Positions 1-7,799 of a stretch of 64,000 bases of DNA are shown piece by piece. The notes under the pieces are model-generated. The model worked only from the letters and a program-made list of their open reading frames with translations. It was not told the DNA's origin and did not search any database. How positions within the stretch are numbered: the first letter of the stretch is position 1; every line of letters begins with the position of its first letter. Both the position numbers and the translations under genes were made by a program. This DNA is from Candidatus Kaistia colombiensis. Its GTDB lineage: Bacteria > Pseudomonadota > Alphaproteobacteria > Rhizobiales > Kaistiaceae. Location of the stretch: the NCBI GenBank assembly GCA_029203105.1, contig CP119318.1:944501-1008500 (forward strand), given 5' to 3'.

Positions 1-303
1 CGATGCGCACGACCTCCCTGTCTCCTTCGCCGACCGCATGTCGCCTGCCTGCTCCGGCAGCGTCCCGATTGCGCTGGAATGGAGCCCGGCCCAGGCGCCT
101 GACGGTGCCCCGGATCTTCGCGACGACGCCAATTCGAGGGCATGACGCCCTGATCGGCGCCGGCGACGCAGCCTGAGGCGCGGTCGCCCGAGCGCTTGGT
201 CGCGCCGCCGCCCACGCCCGCCGAGCGCAGCGAACCTGCCGTGCCGACAGGGGCCAACCTCAACAAGAAAAACGACAATCCGCTCTGATACTGGAGGAAA
301 CAC
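1..303. other. Unassigned 5' flank of the window
   Basis: No convincing gene is visible here. One open stretch entering from the left edge on the plus strand ends at about 144 and could be the tail of a truncated upstream gene, but its residues match no family I recognise. The last bases before the Rieske gene carry a good ribosome binding site (GGAGGAA, about 293-299). No clear -35/-10 pair or terminator was found. Confidence 0.4.
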
Positions 304-1551
304 GTGACTCAGTGCCCGTCTGGCTCGAACAAGAAGGACCGCAAGGTCGTTTCGGATCGCATCCTCGACGTCGTCAAGACGATCGAGGACGGCTGCAAGA
401 ACATGGAGAGCGGCTTCAACCTGCCGCGTGAATGCTACGTCGACCCCGAATTCTACGAATTCGAGCAAGAAGCGGTGTTCATGCGCAGCTGGCTCTGCCT
501 TGGCCGCACCGACGAGATCGCCAAGCCGGGTGACTTTGTCCGCGTCGACATGGGCGATGAGCCGCTCGTCATGGTTCGCGATGCGAATATGGAAATCCGC
601 GTCTTCACGCCGATCTGCGCCCATCGCGGCCATATCCTCTGCGAAGGATCCGGCAATGCCGGCCGCCTGTTCCGCTGCCCGTTCCATGCCTGGGCCTATG
701 GCCTCGACGGCCACCTGATCGCCGCACCGTCGATGAACGACACGATCGGCCTGAAGGAACTCAAGACCGAGGCGCATCTGCCGTCGCACAAGGTCGAGAT
801 CTGGAACGGCTTCGTGTTCACCAACCTCGATCCGAACGCCAAGCCGCTCACCCCGACGCTGCACAAGCTGGAGAAGGCACTGGCTCCCTACAATATCGCC
901 GAAATGGTCTCGATGCCCGTCGCCGAGATCAAGGGCTGCGAATGGAACTGGAAGCCGCAGCTCGAGAACGGCATCGAGCCGTATCACAGCGCCTATCTGC
1001 ACGGCATGCTGCACGACTTCGCGCATGTCCGCCTGACCAGCTTCGTCGAGTTCGACGAGGATGACGGCGCGGTCTACCACCCGACCGGCTTCTATTATCC
1101 GGATGCTGGCTTCAATCCGACCGGCAAGGCGCTGCTGCCGATCATCGAGACGCTGGGCGAGAAAGAGCGCAACGAGGTCATTTTCGCCTCGATCCCGCCG
1201 AATCTCGGCTTTGGCGCCGTGCCCGAGGGCCTGTTCTACTACCTCGTCCTGCCGGCCGGTCCCGGCAAGCTCAACCTGCGCATCGGCCACCTCTATCCGG
1301 AGGCGAGCACCAGGCATCCGCTGTTCGAGCACCTCTACAAGATCGCCCAGGACGGCCTCGTGCTCTTCCACAACCAGGATGCGAGCTCGACGGAATCGGT
1401 CCAGCGCGGCAACCGTTCGCGCTTCCGCAAACCGGGTCGCTATTCGTTCCAGGAAGAGTCGCTGCTGCAGTTCTACCAGTGGCTGTCGAAGCGCTACCGC
1501 GACTACGCCAACGAGGTGCGGGCCGAGGCGCATCAGGAAGCAGCCGAGTAG
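304..1551 (+). CDS. Rieske non-heme iron ring-hydroxylating oxygenase, large (alpha) subunit
   Basis: This is the terminal oxygenase of a Rieske system, which uses electrons from a ferredoxin to insert oxygen into an organic substrate in the cytoplasm. The Rieske [2Fe-2S] ligands are visible as C105-A-H107 and C125-x2-H128. The catalytic domain follows, with E225, H228 and H233 in ENGIEPYHSAYLH as likely mononuclear iron ligands. Length, 415 residues, is normal for alpha subunits. The start is GTG, with GGAGGAA just upstream. No beta subunit gene is adjacent, so it is probably an alpha-only oligomer such as the O-demethylating or amine-oxidising types. Ferredoxin and reductase genes follow on the same strand. 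The substrate is unknown. Confidence 0.9.
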   Translation: MTQCPSGSNKKDRKVVSDRILDVVKTIEDGCKNMESGFNLPRECYVDPEFYEFEQEAVFMRSWLCLGRTDEIAKPGDFVRVDMGDEPLVMVRDANMEIRVFTPICAHRGHILCEGSGNAGRLFRCPFHAWAYGLDGHLIAAPSMNDTIGLKELKTEAHLPSHKVEIWNGFVFTNLDPNAKPLTPTLHKLEKALAPYNIAEMVSMPVAEIKGCEWNWKPQLENGIEPYHSAYLHGMLHDFAHVRLTSFVEFDEDDGAVYHPTGFYYPDAGFNPTGKALLPIIETLGEKERNEVIFASIPPNLGFGAVPEGLFYYLVLPAGPGKLNLRIGHLYPEASTRHPLFEHLYKIAQDGLVLFHNQDASSTESVQRGNRSRFRKPGRYSFQEESLLQFYQWLSKRYRDYANEVRAEAHQEAAE

Positions 1552-1602
1552 TTTCTGCGTGCTCACCCTCTCTGACCATCCAAGAAAATTGCGGAGGAAT
1601 AC

Positions 1603-1800
1603 ATGAAGATCATCGTCAATCGACAGAGTTGCGACGGAAATGGCGTCTGCATGGGCATCGCGCCGGAAGTGTTTGACGTCGATGACGATCTCTACCTGCA
1701 CGTCGCCGAGCCGATCCCGGAGGACGGGGAAATCAGGGCGCGGGTGCGGCAGGCGGTGACGTCCTGCCCGATCCTGGCGCTGAAGCTGGTCGAGGGCTAG
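1603..1800 (+). CDS. Small ferredoxin, [3Fe-4S]/[4Fe-4S] single-cluster type
   Basis: A 65-residue electron carrier of the kind that serves cytochrome P450s and some Rieske oxygenases. Cysteines C10 and C16 (CDGNGVC) and C55 in a terminal CP pair match the three-cysteine pattern of [3Fe-4S] ferredoxins. The usual second-position cysteine is glycine or asparagine here, which favours a three-iron cluster. The acidic centre (DVDDD) suits docking to a basic partner. It lies 51 bases after the oxygenase and before the FAD reductase, so it probably shuttles electrons between them. Ribosome binding site GGAGG is present at 1592-1596. Confidence 0.85.
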   Translation: MKIIVNRQSCDGNGVCMGIAPEVFDVDDDLYLHVAEPIPEDGEIRARVRQAVTSCPILALKLVEG

Positions 1801-1805
1801 GCGTC

Positions 1806-1825
1806 CGGGCCCGGCGCAGGGCCCG
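1806..1825 (+). other. GC-rich hairpin after the ferredoxin gene
   Basis: A perfect 7-bp stem CGGGCCC / GGGCCCG with a six-base loop lies five bases after the ferredoxin stop. No T-run follows, so it is not a standard intrinsic terminator. It could protect the 3' end of the oxygenase-ferredoxin message or pause polymerase. Confidence 0.4.
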
Positions 1826-1981
1826 CGTAGCGAAGCTCGATTCCGATGGAGTTTCGCAACCTCCGGCCCTGTCCCGGTCCGGTTCGCAAGCCGTCGATCG
1901 CGCGACGAGCCCGGAGCGTCTTTGACCCGGCTCGTCGCGTCGGTCGCGGCACGAAACGATCTCTAACCTGCGTTGGGCGTC

Positions 1982-3202
1982 ATGGCATTCGAGGGAATTC
2001 GACGGATCGTTGTCGCCGGGGGCTCGCTTGCCGGCTATTCCGCAGTGTCGGAATTGCTGGCGGCGGACTATGCCGGCGAACTGCTCTGGGTCACCGGAGA
2101 GAAGCAGGGCTCGTACAGCAAGCCGGCGCTCTCCAAGGAATTCATCCAGGGCAAGTCGGAATATTCCGAGCTGTTCCTCCCCGAGATCCCGGATGCTCGC
2201 GGCAATCTTCGTGTCCTGCGCGACGCACGATTGAGCGCGCTGGACGCGGCGGCGCGCACCGTTCAACTGGAGGACGGCCGTTCGGTTGAGTTCGACGGCC
2301 TCGTCATCTGCACCGGCGCGGTTGCCCGCATGCCGGCGATCACCCGCGGCATGGCTGGAGTCCTCGGCCTGCGCACCCTGGAGGATGCGCAGGCGATCAA
2401 GGCAGAGCTGGTTGGCAAGCCCAGGATTGCCATCCTCGGCGGTGGCCTGATCGGCTGTGAGCTCGCAGCGTCGATGCGCAGCTTCGGGCTGGAGATTACG
2501 CTCATCGAAGGCGCGCCAACCTTGCTCGGCCGCACTTTTGGTGCCGTTCTCGGGGAATATGTCCTCGACATGCATCAGCGCAACGGCGTCAACGTCATGA
2601 CTGGCGCGACGATCGAGGAGCTGGTCGCCCGCGACGGCCGGGTCGCGGCGGCGCGGCTGTCGGATCGCTCAGTGATCGAGACCGATCTGGTGCTGGTCGG
2701 CGCCGGCTCGGTCCCGGCGACCGGCTGGCTCGAAGGATCGGGGCTCAAGCTGGCCGACGGCGTCGTTTGCGATGCGACGCTGGCGAGTTCTCATGCCGGC
2801 ATCTACGCCGCTGGCGATGTCGCCCGGTGGCACAATCCCTTCTATGACACGCAGATGCGCGTCGAGCACTGGACCAGTGCCTCGGCGCAGGGCAGGGCGG
2901 CGGCGCGCAATCTCCTGCGCAGCTTCCCCGGCGCTACGGAGGCGCCGGTTCCGTTCGCCGACATCCCCTATTTCTGGTCCGACCAATATGGCCTCAAGCT
3001 GCAGATGGTGGGGCGGCATGACGGCCATGATCGCGTCGAGATGCACGAAACGGCGGATCGCGCCCTGCCATTGCTGACCTTCCACAAGCAGGACCAGCTC
3101 GTCGCCGCCGCGGGCGTCAACGCCTCGCGGGCGGTGATGCGCTATCGCAAGCAGATCGAAGACGACGCGAAATCGCGTCAGCGCGTCGCTGAACCTTGCT
3201 GA
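1982..3202 (+). CDS. FAD-dependent NAD(P)H:ferredoxin reductase
   Basis: Pyridine nucleotide-disulfide oxidoreductase fold, as in putidaredoxin- and rubredoxin-type reductases. The N-terminal FAD dinucleotide site is GGSLAGYSA. The central NAD(P)H site is AILGGGLIGCELA, near residue 145. The second FAD motif is GIYAAGDVA, near residue 275. No redox-active cysteine pair is present, as expected for this class. An ATG at 1982 fits the first beta strand best. A TTG nine bases upstream in frame is the alternative. It should transfer electrons from NAD(P)H to the adjacent ferredoxin and complete the three-component oxygenase. Confidence 0.87.
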   Translation: MAFEGIRRIVVAGGSLAGYSAVSELLAADYAGELLWVTGEKQGSYSKPALSKEFIQGKSEYSELFLPEIPDARGNLRVLRDARLSALDAAARTVQLEDGRSVEFDGLVICTGAVARMPAITRGMAGVLGLRTLEDAQAIKAELVGKPRIAILGGGLIGCELAASMRSFGLEITLIEGAPTLLGRTFGAVLGEYVLDMHQRNGVNVMTGATIEELVARDGRVAAARLSDRSVIETDLVLVGAGSVPATGWLEGSGLKLADGVVCDATLASSHAGIYAAGDVARWHNPFYDTQMRVEHWTSASAQGRAAARNLLRSFPGATEAPVPFADIPYFWSDQYGLKLQMVGRHDGHDRVEMHETADRALPLLTFHKQDQLVAAAGVNASRAVMRYRKQIEDDAKSRQRVAEPC

Positions 3203-3277
3203 ATCGCCCCGGCGCGTCGGTCCGACTCGACGCGCCGTCACCCATTTGCGCGCAATCAAGTCATGAGAAGCTGAGCC

Positions 3278-3733
3278 ATGGAAAACGTCGACGCCTTTGA
3301 TCAAGCCGTCCGAACCGACATCTCCACGATCCTGAACCGGAAGTACCGGACGGTTCGCCATGGCGGCCACGACAAGGAAGAGCACCTCCGCGAGCGTCAG
3401 TTTTGGCCGGACATGCAGTTCCATGGCGTCGAGATCTGGCCAGACGCCTCCGGCCTGTCAATCACCTTCACGCCGGTCAACGAACCGGGCCAAATCTATG
3501 GCTATCGGATCGACATGGCGACGGCGCTGACGGCCTGGGGCAAGCGAGTCGGCATCCGCAACCCCCGCCAGCACCCCTCGATGTTCGCGGCGGAACTGGT
3601 CTGGTACATGGTCACCTATATCGGCGCGGTCGGCATCGAGGACAGTGTCGCCGCTGCGGACGGGATCCGCTGGATCAACAAGGGCACGGAAGTGTTTGAA
3701 AAACTCCCGGGCGCCGACCACCACCATCACTGA
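3278..3733 (+). CDS. Hypothetical protein of the oxygenase cluster
   Basis: A 151-residue soluble protein that I do not recognise. It has no signal peptide or membrane segment. The N-terminal third is charged and histidine-containing. The middle is rich in aromatics (WPDMQFHGVEIWPD), followed by a predicted beta-rich and helical part, and the chain ends in four histidines. It starts 75 bases after the reductase on the same strand and ends just before a terminator, so it belongs to the oxygenase transcription unit. It might be an accessory or small subunit of the oxygenase, or a downstream enzyme. Neither is shown by sequence. The His tail is encoded by ordinary codons, not a cloning tag. Confidence 0.75.
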   Translation: MENVDAFDQAVRTDISTILNRKYRTVRHGGHDKEEHLRERQFWPDMQFHGVEIWPDASGLSITFTPVNEPGQIYGYRIDMATALTAWGKRVGIRNPRQHPSMFAAELVWYMVTYIGAVGIEDSVAAADGIRWINKGTEVFEKLPGADHHHH

Positions 3734-3763
3734 ATCGCCGCCGCGGCGTTGGTTCGCCGTTTC

Positions 3764-3812
3764 AAGCTGTAGCTGCAGCGTTCAGGATTTCTGAACGCCG
3801 CGGTCGCAGCTT
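3764..3812. terminator. Terminator between convergent genes
   Basis: A core hairpin GCGTTCAG-gattt-CTGAACGC (3778-3785 and 3791-3798) is extended by outer pairing of AAGCTG (3764-3769) with CAGCTT (3807-3812). A short T-run follows at about 3818-3822. It lies between the stop codons of the oxygenase cluster (plus) and the LysR gene (minus), the expected place for a bidirectional terminator. Confidence 0.75.
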
Positions 3813-3831
3813 GACCATTTTTGGAAGTCTG

Positions 3832-4779
3832 TCAGCCCTGGCCATAGTCGATCCGGGTCACCGAGTAGATCGGCGACCGAATGAAGTCCTCAAACCGGTT
3901 GCACATCGCATCGACCAGCTTCATGACGCGGGGATTGCGATGTCGTTGCGCTGGATAGATGACATAGACGGGCGTGTCGTCCGATCGCCATTCGGGCAAG
4001 AGCGGCAGAAGCGCGCCTTGCTCGACCTCGTATTTCACGAAGAAGTCCGGCAGGTAGCCGATCACCAGGCCCTCGACCGTGAAGTACTTGGCCAGCCAGT
4101 ACTCATTGACATTGAACTTCGCCAAGGGCTCGAGATGCACGAGGTTGCGCTGGTTGCGCAACGCCCAGCGCTCGGGCATGCCGTTTCGCATGTAGACGAC
4201 CCCGCTCGATCGGTTGATGTCGTCCAGCGATGTCGGCATGCCGTTTGCCTCGATGAAGCGCGGGCTGGCGTAGAGGCCAAAGGAAACGTCGCCCATCTTG
4301 CGCCGCAACAGGCTGGATGCCGGCGGTTCGCCAACGAAGATCATGCAGTCGAAATCGAACTGCCCGGCGATGATCTTGTCGTCTGGATACATCTGCAGGT
4401 CGAAGTCGATATTCGGGTTCGAGGTGGCGAAATAGCTGGCCGCCGCGCCAATGATCGAGGTGCCGAAGGCCGTGCTGGCGACGATCCGGATGCGACCGCT
4501 GATCGTCGAATGGGCGCGCTGCGCCGCGCTCGCCGCATTCTCGCATGAATCGAAGATGGCCGAGCAGTTGTCGAGATATTCCTTGCCGGCATCGGTCAGT
4601 TCGAGACCCTTCGCCTTTCGCACGAACAGTTCTACCTGCAGCGCGTCTTCCAGCCTGCGAAGGTGATGGCTGAGCGTCGCCTTGGGTACGCTGTAGGTCG
4701 TCGCTGCCCGGGAAATGCTACCTGCGCGTGCAATCCACAGGAAGCAACTGATGTCTTTCAGCTCATAGGGGTACGACAT
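3832..4779 (-). CDS. LysR-family transcriptional regulator
   Basis: 315 residues with an N-terminal winged helix-turn-helix (about residues 5-64, containing SISRAATTYSVPKATLSHH) and a C-terminal periplasmic-binding-like co-inducer domain. Family members are usually activators of a divergent operon and respond to a pathway metabolite. Here the gene is divergent from the BMP transporter/catabolic operon and convergent with the Rieske operon, so it may control either or both. The intergenic region holds a matching inverted repeat and an isolated -10 box. The ligand is unknown. Confidence 0.9.
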   Translation of the reverse strand: MSYPYELKDISCFLWIARAGSISRAATTYSVPKATLSHHLRRLEDALQVELFVRKAKGLELTDAGKEYLDNCSAIFDSCENAASAAQRAHSTISGRIRIVASTAFGTSIIGAAASYFATSNPNIDFDLQMYPDDKIIAGQFDFDCMIFVGEPPASSLLRRKMGDVSFGLYASPRFIEANGMPTSLDDINRSSGVVYMRNGMPERWALRNQRNLVHLEPLAKFNVNEYWLAKYFTVEGLVIGYLPDFFVKYEVEQGALLPLLPEWRSDDTPVYVIYPAQRHRNPRVMKLVDAMCNRFEDFIRSPIYSVTRIDYGQG

Positions 4780-4784
4780 GTGCG

Positions 4785-4848
4785 TCCAAGATCCCGAACG
4801 TTTGGTCCATCAAAATAATCTATCTTGGAACTTAACCCCGCCTATAAT
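4785..4848 (+). promoter_or_regulatory. Putative LysR operator and activator-dependent promoter
   Basis: Two 8-base half-sites, TCCAAGAT (4785-4792) and ATCTTGGA (4822-4829), form a perfect inverted repeat separated by 29 bases. They contain T-N-A style LysR features. A consensus -10 box TATAAT lies at 4843-4848, but no good -35 hexamer is present at the proper distance; TTGGAA at 4825 is too close. A good -10 without a -35 next to an inverted repeat is the usual layout for a LysR-activated promoter. Confidence 0.6.
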
Positions 4849-4859
4849 CCTCCTCAATA

Positions 4860-5136
4860 AGAAAAGAAGGCACCTTTAAGGCACCTAGGGAGGAGAGCCC
4901 GTGGATACACGGCTTGGCGCAAGCAATTGCGTGATCGCGAATGTATGCCCTGTCGAGCGGGCAGTATCGTATCAATATTTTTGCGATCCGAATGTTTACG
5001 GTTGCCGTGTCTCTGCCGCGGCAACCTGCAGAAGCTTGTGGGTACTGGTCGCAGACGCCATTTCCGTCCGTCTCGATACGCGATGGCTCATTCCAAAGGG
5101 CCATCGCGACTACTGCGCGGGTTCGGCTTCATGCTG
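4860..5136 (+). other. Structured 5' leader of the transporter/catabolic operon
   Basis: About 280 bases lie between the putative promoter and the ABC ATPase start. The region contains a direct repeat of AAGGCACCT (about 4867 and 4878) and a GNRA-loop hairpin CGCAA-GCAA-TTGCG at 4918-4931. It also has an 8-bp hairpin GGTTGCCG / CGGCAACC (5000-5007, 5019-5026) and a perfect 9-bp hairpin CGCGATGGC / GCCATCGCG (5079-5087, 5100-5108) about 30 bases before the ATPase start. A small open frame with a strong ribosome site runs through it. No riboswitch class I know fits. Confidence 0.45.
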
Positions 5137-5137
5137 A
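4901..5137 (+). CDS. Possible 78-residue leader ORF
   Basis: A GTG codon at 4901 is preceded by a near-perfect Shine-Dalgarno, GGGAGGAG at 4888-4895, better than that of the ATPase gene. The frame runs 78 codons and its TGA (5135-5137) overlaps the ATPase ATG as TGATG, the hallmark of translational coupling. The product would contain seven cysteines and matches no family I know. It may be a regulatory leader peptide or a chance frame. Codon usage is not clearly coding, so confidence is low. Confidence 0.35.
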   Translation: MDTRLGASNCVIANVCPVERAVSYQYFCDPNVYGCRVSAAATCRSLWVLVADAISVRLDTRWLIPKGHRDYCAGSASC

Positions 5138-6705
5138 TGGCAAGCGGGGGCGCCCCCATCGCTGGCGTACCGACAACCAGCCTTCTCAGGCTTGACGGGA
5201 TCAGCAAGAGCTACGGATCGCTCGTCGCCAACGACAAGATCGACATCGATATCCGCCCCGGCCAGATCCATGCGGTTCTGGGCGAGAACGGCGCCGGGAA
5301 ATCGACCCTGATGAAGATGATTTTCGGGGTCATCCAGCCCGATGCCGGCGCCATCTACTGGAAGGGACGGCAGACGGAGATTGCGAGCCCGGCACGCGCC
5401 CGGGCGCTCGGCATCGGCATGGTGTTCCAGCACTTCTCATTGTTTGAAACGATCACGGTCGCCGAAAACATCTCCTTCACCGTGCCTGGCGACAAGCGCG
5501 AACTCTCCCGCCGTATTCGCGAGGCGTCCGAGGCTTTCGGACTGGCGGTCGAACCCGACGCCCTCGTCTATAAATTGTCGGTCGGCGAGCGGCAGCGGGT
5601 GGAACTGGTGCGCTGCCTGCTGCAGGAACCATCGCTGCTCATCCTCGACGAACCGACCTCCGTGTTGACGCCGCAGGCGGTCGAGACGCTGTTCGTGACG
5701 CTGCGGATGCTCTCCGACAAGGGCATCGCCATCCTCTACATCAGCCACAAGCTCGAGGAGATCCGCGCCCTCTGCCATTCGGCGACCATCCTGCGCCACG
5801 GCCAGGTGACGGGCCATGTCGATCCGCGCGAGGAAACCTCGCGCAGCCTCGCCAAGATGATGATCGGTCGCGACATCCCGCGCTCGGCCCATGCCGAGGC
5901 AAGGCCCGATGCGAATGTCGCGTTGCGGGTGAACGGCCTGTCGACGTGGCAGCGCGACGCCCATGCCGTCAACCTGAAGGGCGTCTGCCTCGAGGTTCGG
6001 CGCGGCGAGATCCTTGGCATTGCCGGCGTGTCGGGCAATGGTCAGCAGGCGCTGTCGCGCTATCTGTCCGGGGAGGAGACGCTGCCGGCAACCCGGAAGG
6101 GCGAGATCGAGATCCTCGGCGCCGCCGTCGGTCATCTCGGCGCGGCGGACCGTCGCCGGCAGGGGCTTTCCTTCATCCCGGAGGAGCGTCTTGGGCGCGG
6201 CGCCGCGCCGGGATTGTCGCTCAACGACAACATGCTGCTGACGGGCCACCGTCTCGGCATGGTGGCACGCGGCTTCATCCGCAAGCGGGTGCGGGACGAG
6301 CATGCCGAGCGTTGCATCCGCGAGATGGACGTGCGCTGCGGCGGCTCCAAGTCCAACGCGTCGAGCCTTTCCGGTGGCAACCTGCAGAAGTTCATCGTCG
6401 GTCGCGAAATGATGCTGCGGCCGAAAGTAATGGTGGTCGCGCAGCCGACCTGGGGCATCGACGTCGGCGCGGCCGCGATGGTGCGCCAGAAGCTGGTCGA
6501 CCTGCGTGACGAGGGTGTTTCGATCCTCGTGATCTCCGAGGAACTGGAAGAGCTGTTCGAAATCTCGGACCGGATGGCGGTGATGTTCGAGGGCAGGATG
6601 TCCTTGCCGGTCCATACGCGGGCGACGACGCCCGAGCGGATCGGCCAGATGATGGTCGGCCTGTTCGACGCGCAGGAAGAAATGACGACGGAGGCGGCTC
6701 AATGA
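5137..6705 (+). CDS. ABC transporter ATP-binding protein, nucleoside/BMP type (two ATPase domains)
   Basis: Energises import by the BMP-family system encoded downstream. The first ATPase domain has Walker A GENGAGKST near residue 50, signature LSVGERQRVE and Walker B ILDEPTS. The second has a degenerate Walker A (GVSGNGQQ), signature LSGGNLQK and a degenerate Walker B (VAQPTWGID). This asymmetry is typical of the YufO/NupO and ribose-type double ATPases. Length, 522 residues, is normal. I chose ATG 5137, which overlaps the stop of the leader frame. ATG 5131 is equally in frame. The stop overlaps the next gene as ATGA. Confidence 0.88.
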   Translation: MASGGAPIAGVPTTSLLRLDGISKSYGSLVANDKIDIDIRPGQIHAVLGENGAGKSTLMKMIFGVIQPDAGAIYWKGRQTEIASPARARALGIGMVFQHFSLFETITVAENISFTVPGDKRELSRRIREASEAFGLAVEPDALVYKLSVGERQRVELVRCLLQEPSLLILDEPTSVLTPQAVETLFVTLRMLSDKGIAILYISHKLEEIRALCHSATILRHGQVTGHVDPREETSRSLAKMMIGRDIPRSAHAEARPDANVALRVNGLSTWQRDAHAVNLKGVCLEVRRGEILGIAGVSGNGQQALSRYLSGEETLPATRKGEIEILGAAVGHLGAADRRRQGLSFIPEERLGRGAAPGLSLNDNMLLTGHRLGMVARGFIRKRVRDEHAERCIREMDVRCGGSKSNASSLSGGNLQKFIVGREMMLRPKVMVVAQPTWGIDVGAAAMVRQKLVDLRDEGVSILVISEELEELFEISDRMAVMFEGRMSLPVHTRATTPERIGQMMVGLFDAQEEMTTEAAQ

Positions 6706-7799
6706 GCTTCCTCGGCTATACCGTCCTGCCGCGGACCCAGACGTCCGCCCTGGCCCTGCTGGCCGTGCCGCTGGTGACCATCGTCCTGTCGATCGTCACC
6801 ATGGTCATCATGTTTTCTCTGCTCGGCGCTGATCCCGGCGTCGTGCTCTACAGCTTCTTCATCGAGCCTTTGGCATCGAGCTACAATCTGGGCGAGCTGC
6901 TGATCAAGGCGAGCCCGCTGATCCTGATCGCGCAGGGTCTGGCGATCGGTTTCCGGGCCCGCGTCTGGAACATCGGCGCCGAGGGCCAGCTGATCATCGG
7001 CGCGATCTGCGCCAGCCTGCTGCCGATCTTCTGGCCGGACAGCCAGTCTGCCTGGATGCTGCCCGGCATGATCCTGATCGGCGCGCTCGCCGGCATGGCC
7101 TGGGCCGGGATCGCCGCCTATCTGAAGGCCAGCTTCAACGCCAGCGAGATCATCGTGACGCTGATGCTGACCGAGATCGCCAAGCAGGTGCTCTACTACC
7201 TGCTGACCGGCCCGCTGCGCGATCCGTCGGGCTATAATTTCCCGCAATCCGTCATGTTTCCGGATGCCGGGCTCTATCCGACCTTCGGTGGTGACGGCGT
7301 GCGCGCCAATCTCTCGGTCCTCATCACGCTGGTGGTGACGGTCGGCTGCTGGATCTTCGTCACCAGGAGCTTCGCGGCTTTCCGCCTGATGGTCGGCGGG
7401 GTTGCCTCGGATGCCGCGCGCTACGCAGGGTTCTCGCAACGCCGCGCCATCTGGATGTCGCTGCTGATCGGGGGAGCGGCGGCAGGTCTTGCCGGTGTCG
7501 GCGAAATCGCCGGGCCGATCGGCAAGCTGCAGCCGATCCTGTCGCCGGGCTATGGCTATGCGGCCATCATCGTCGCCTTCCTGGGTGGTCTGCATCCAGT
7601 CGGCATCTTCTTCGCCGGCCTGTTCATGGCGCTGGTCTATGTCGGCGGTGATATCGCGCTGGTCAGCGCGGGCGTCCCGGCCTCGGCGCCGGTCGTGTTC
7701 CAGGGGCTGCTGCTCATCTTCTATCTCGCGTCCTACTTCTTCGTCCGGCACGAGGTTCGCCGCGTTCCGCAAGCGACCGGTCTGCGGGGGGCTGCATGA
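6702..7799 (+). CDS. ABC transporter permease, nucleoside/BMP type (first)
   Basis: 365-residue integral membrane protein with about nine to ten hydrophobic segments, including the conserved segment RVWNIGAEGQLIIGAI characteristic of the branched-chain/BMP permease superfamily. It resembles YufP/NupP, the longer of the two permeases in nucleoside importers. The ATG overlaps the ATPase stop (ATGA), and its own stop overlaps the next permease start, so the three genes are translationally coupled. Confidence 0.88.
   Translation: MSFLGYTVLPRTQTSALALLAVPLVTIVLSIVTMVIMFSLLGADPGVVLYSFFIEPLASSYNLGELLIKASPLILIAQGLAIGFRARVWNIGAEGQLIIGAICASLLPIFWPDSQSAWMLPGMILIGALAGMAWAGIAAYLKASFNASEIIVTLMLTEIAKQVLYYLLTGPLRDPSGYNFPQSVMFPDAGLYPTFGGDGVRANLSVLITLVVTVGCWIFVTRSFAAFRLMVGGVASDAARYAGFSQRRAIWMSLLIGGAAAGLAGVGEIAGPIGKLQPILSPGYGYAAIIVAFLGGLHPVGIFFAGLFMALVYVGGDIALVSAGVPASAPVVFQGLLLIFYLASYFFVRHEVRRVPQATGLRGAA

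Noticed and set aside
3722..3733. Four histidines at a protein end, suggesting a cloning tag
   Set aside because: No vector sequence, linker or protease site is present and the codons alternate; it appears natural.
4860..5136. Guanidine-I (ykkC) or purine riboswitch in the leader
   Set aside because: Short similarities (CTAGGG, ACACGG) exist, but the conserved core spacing and pairings of known classes are absent.
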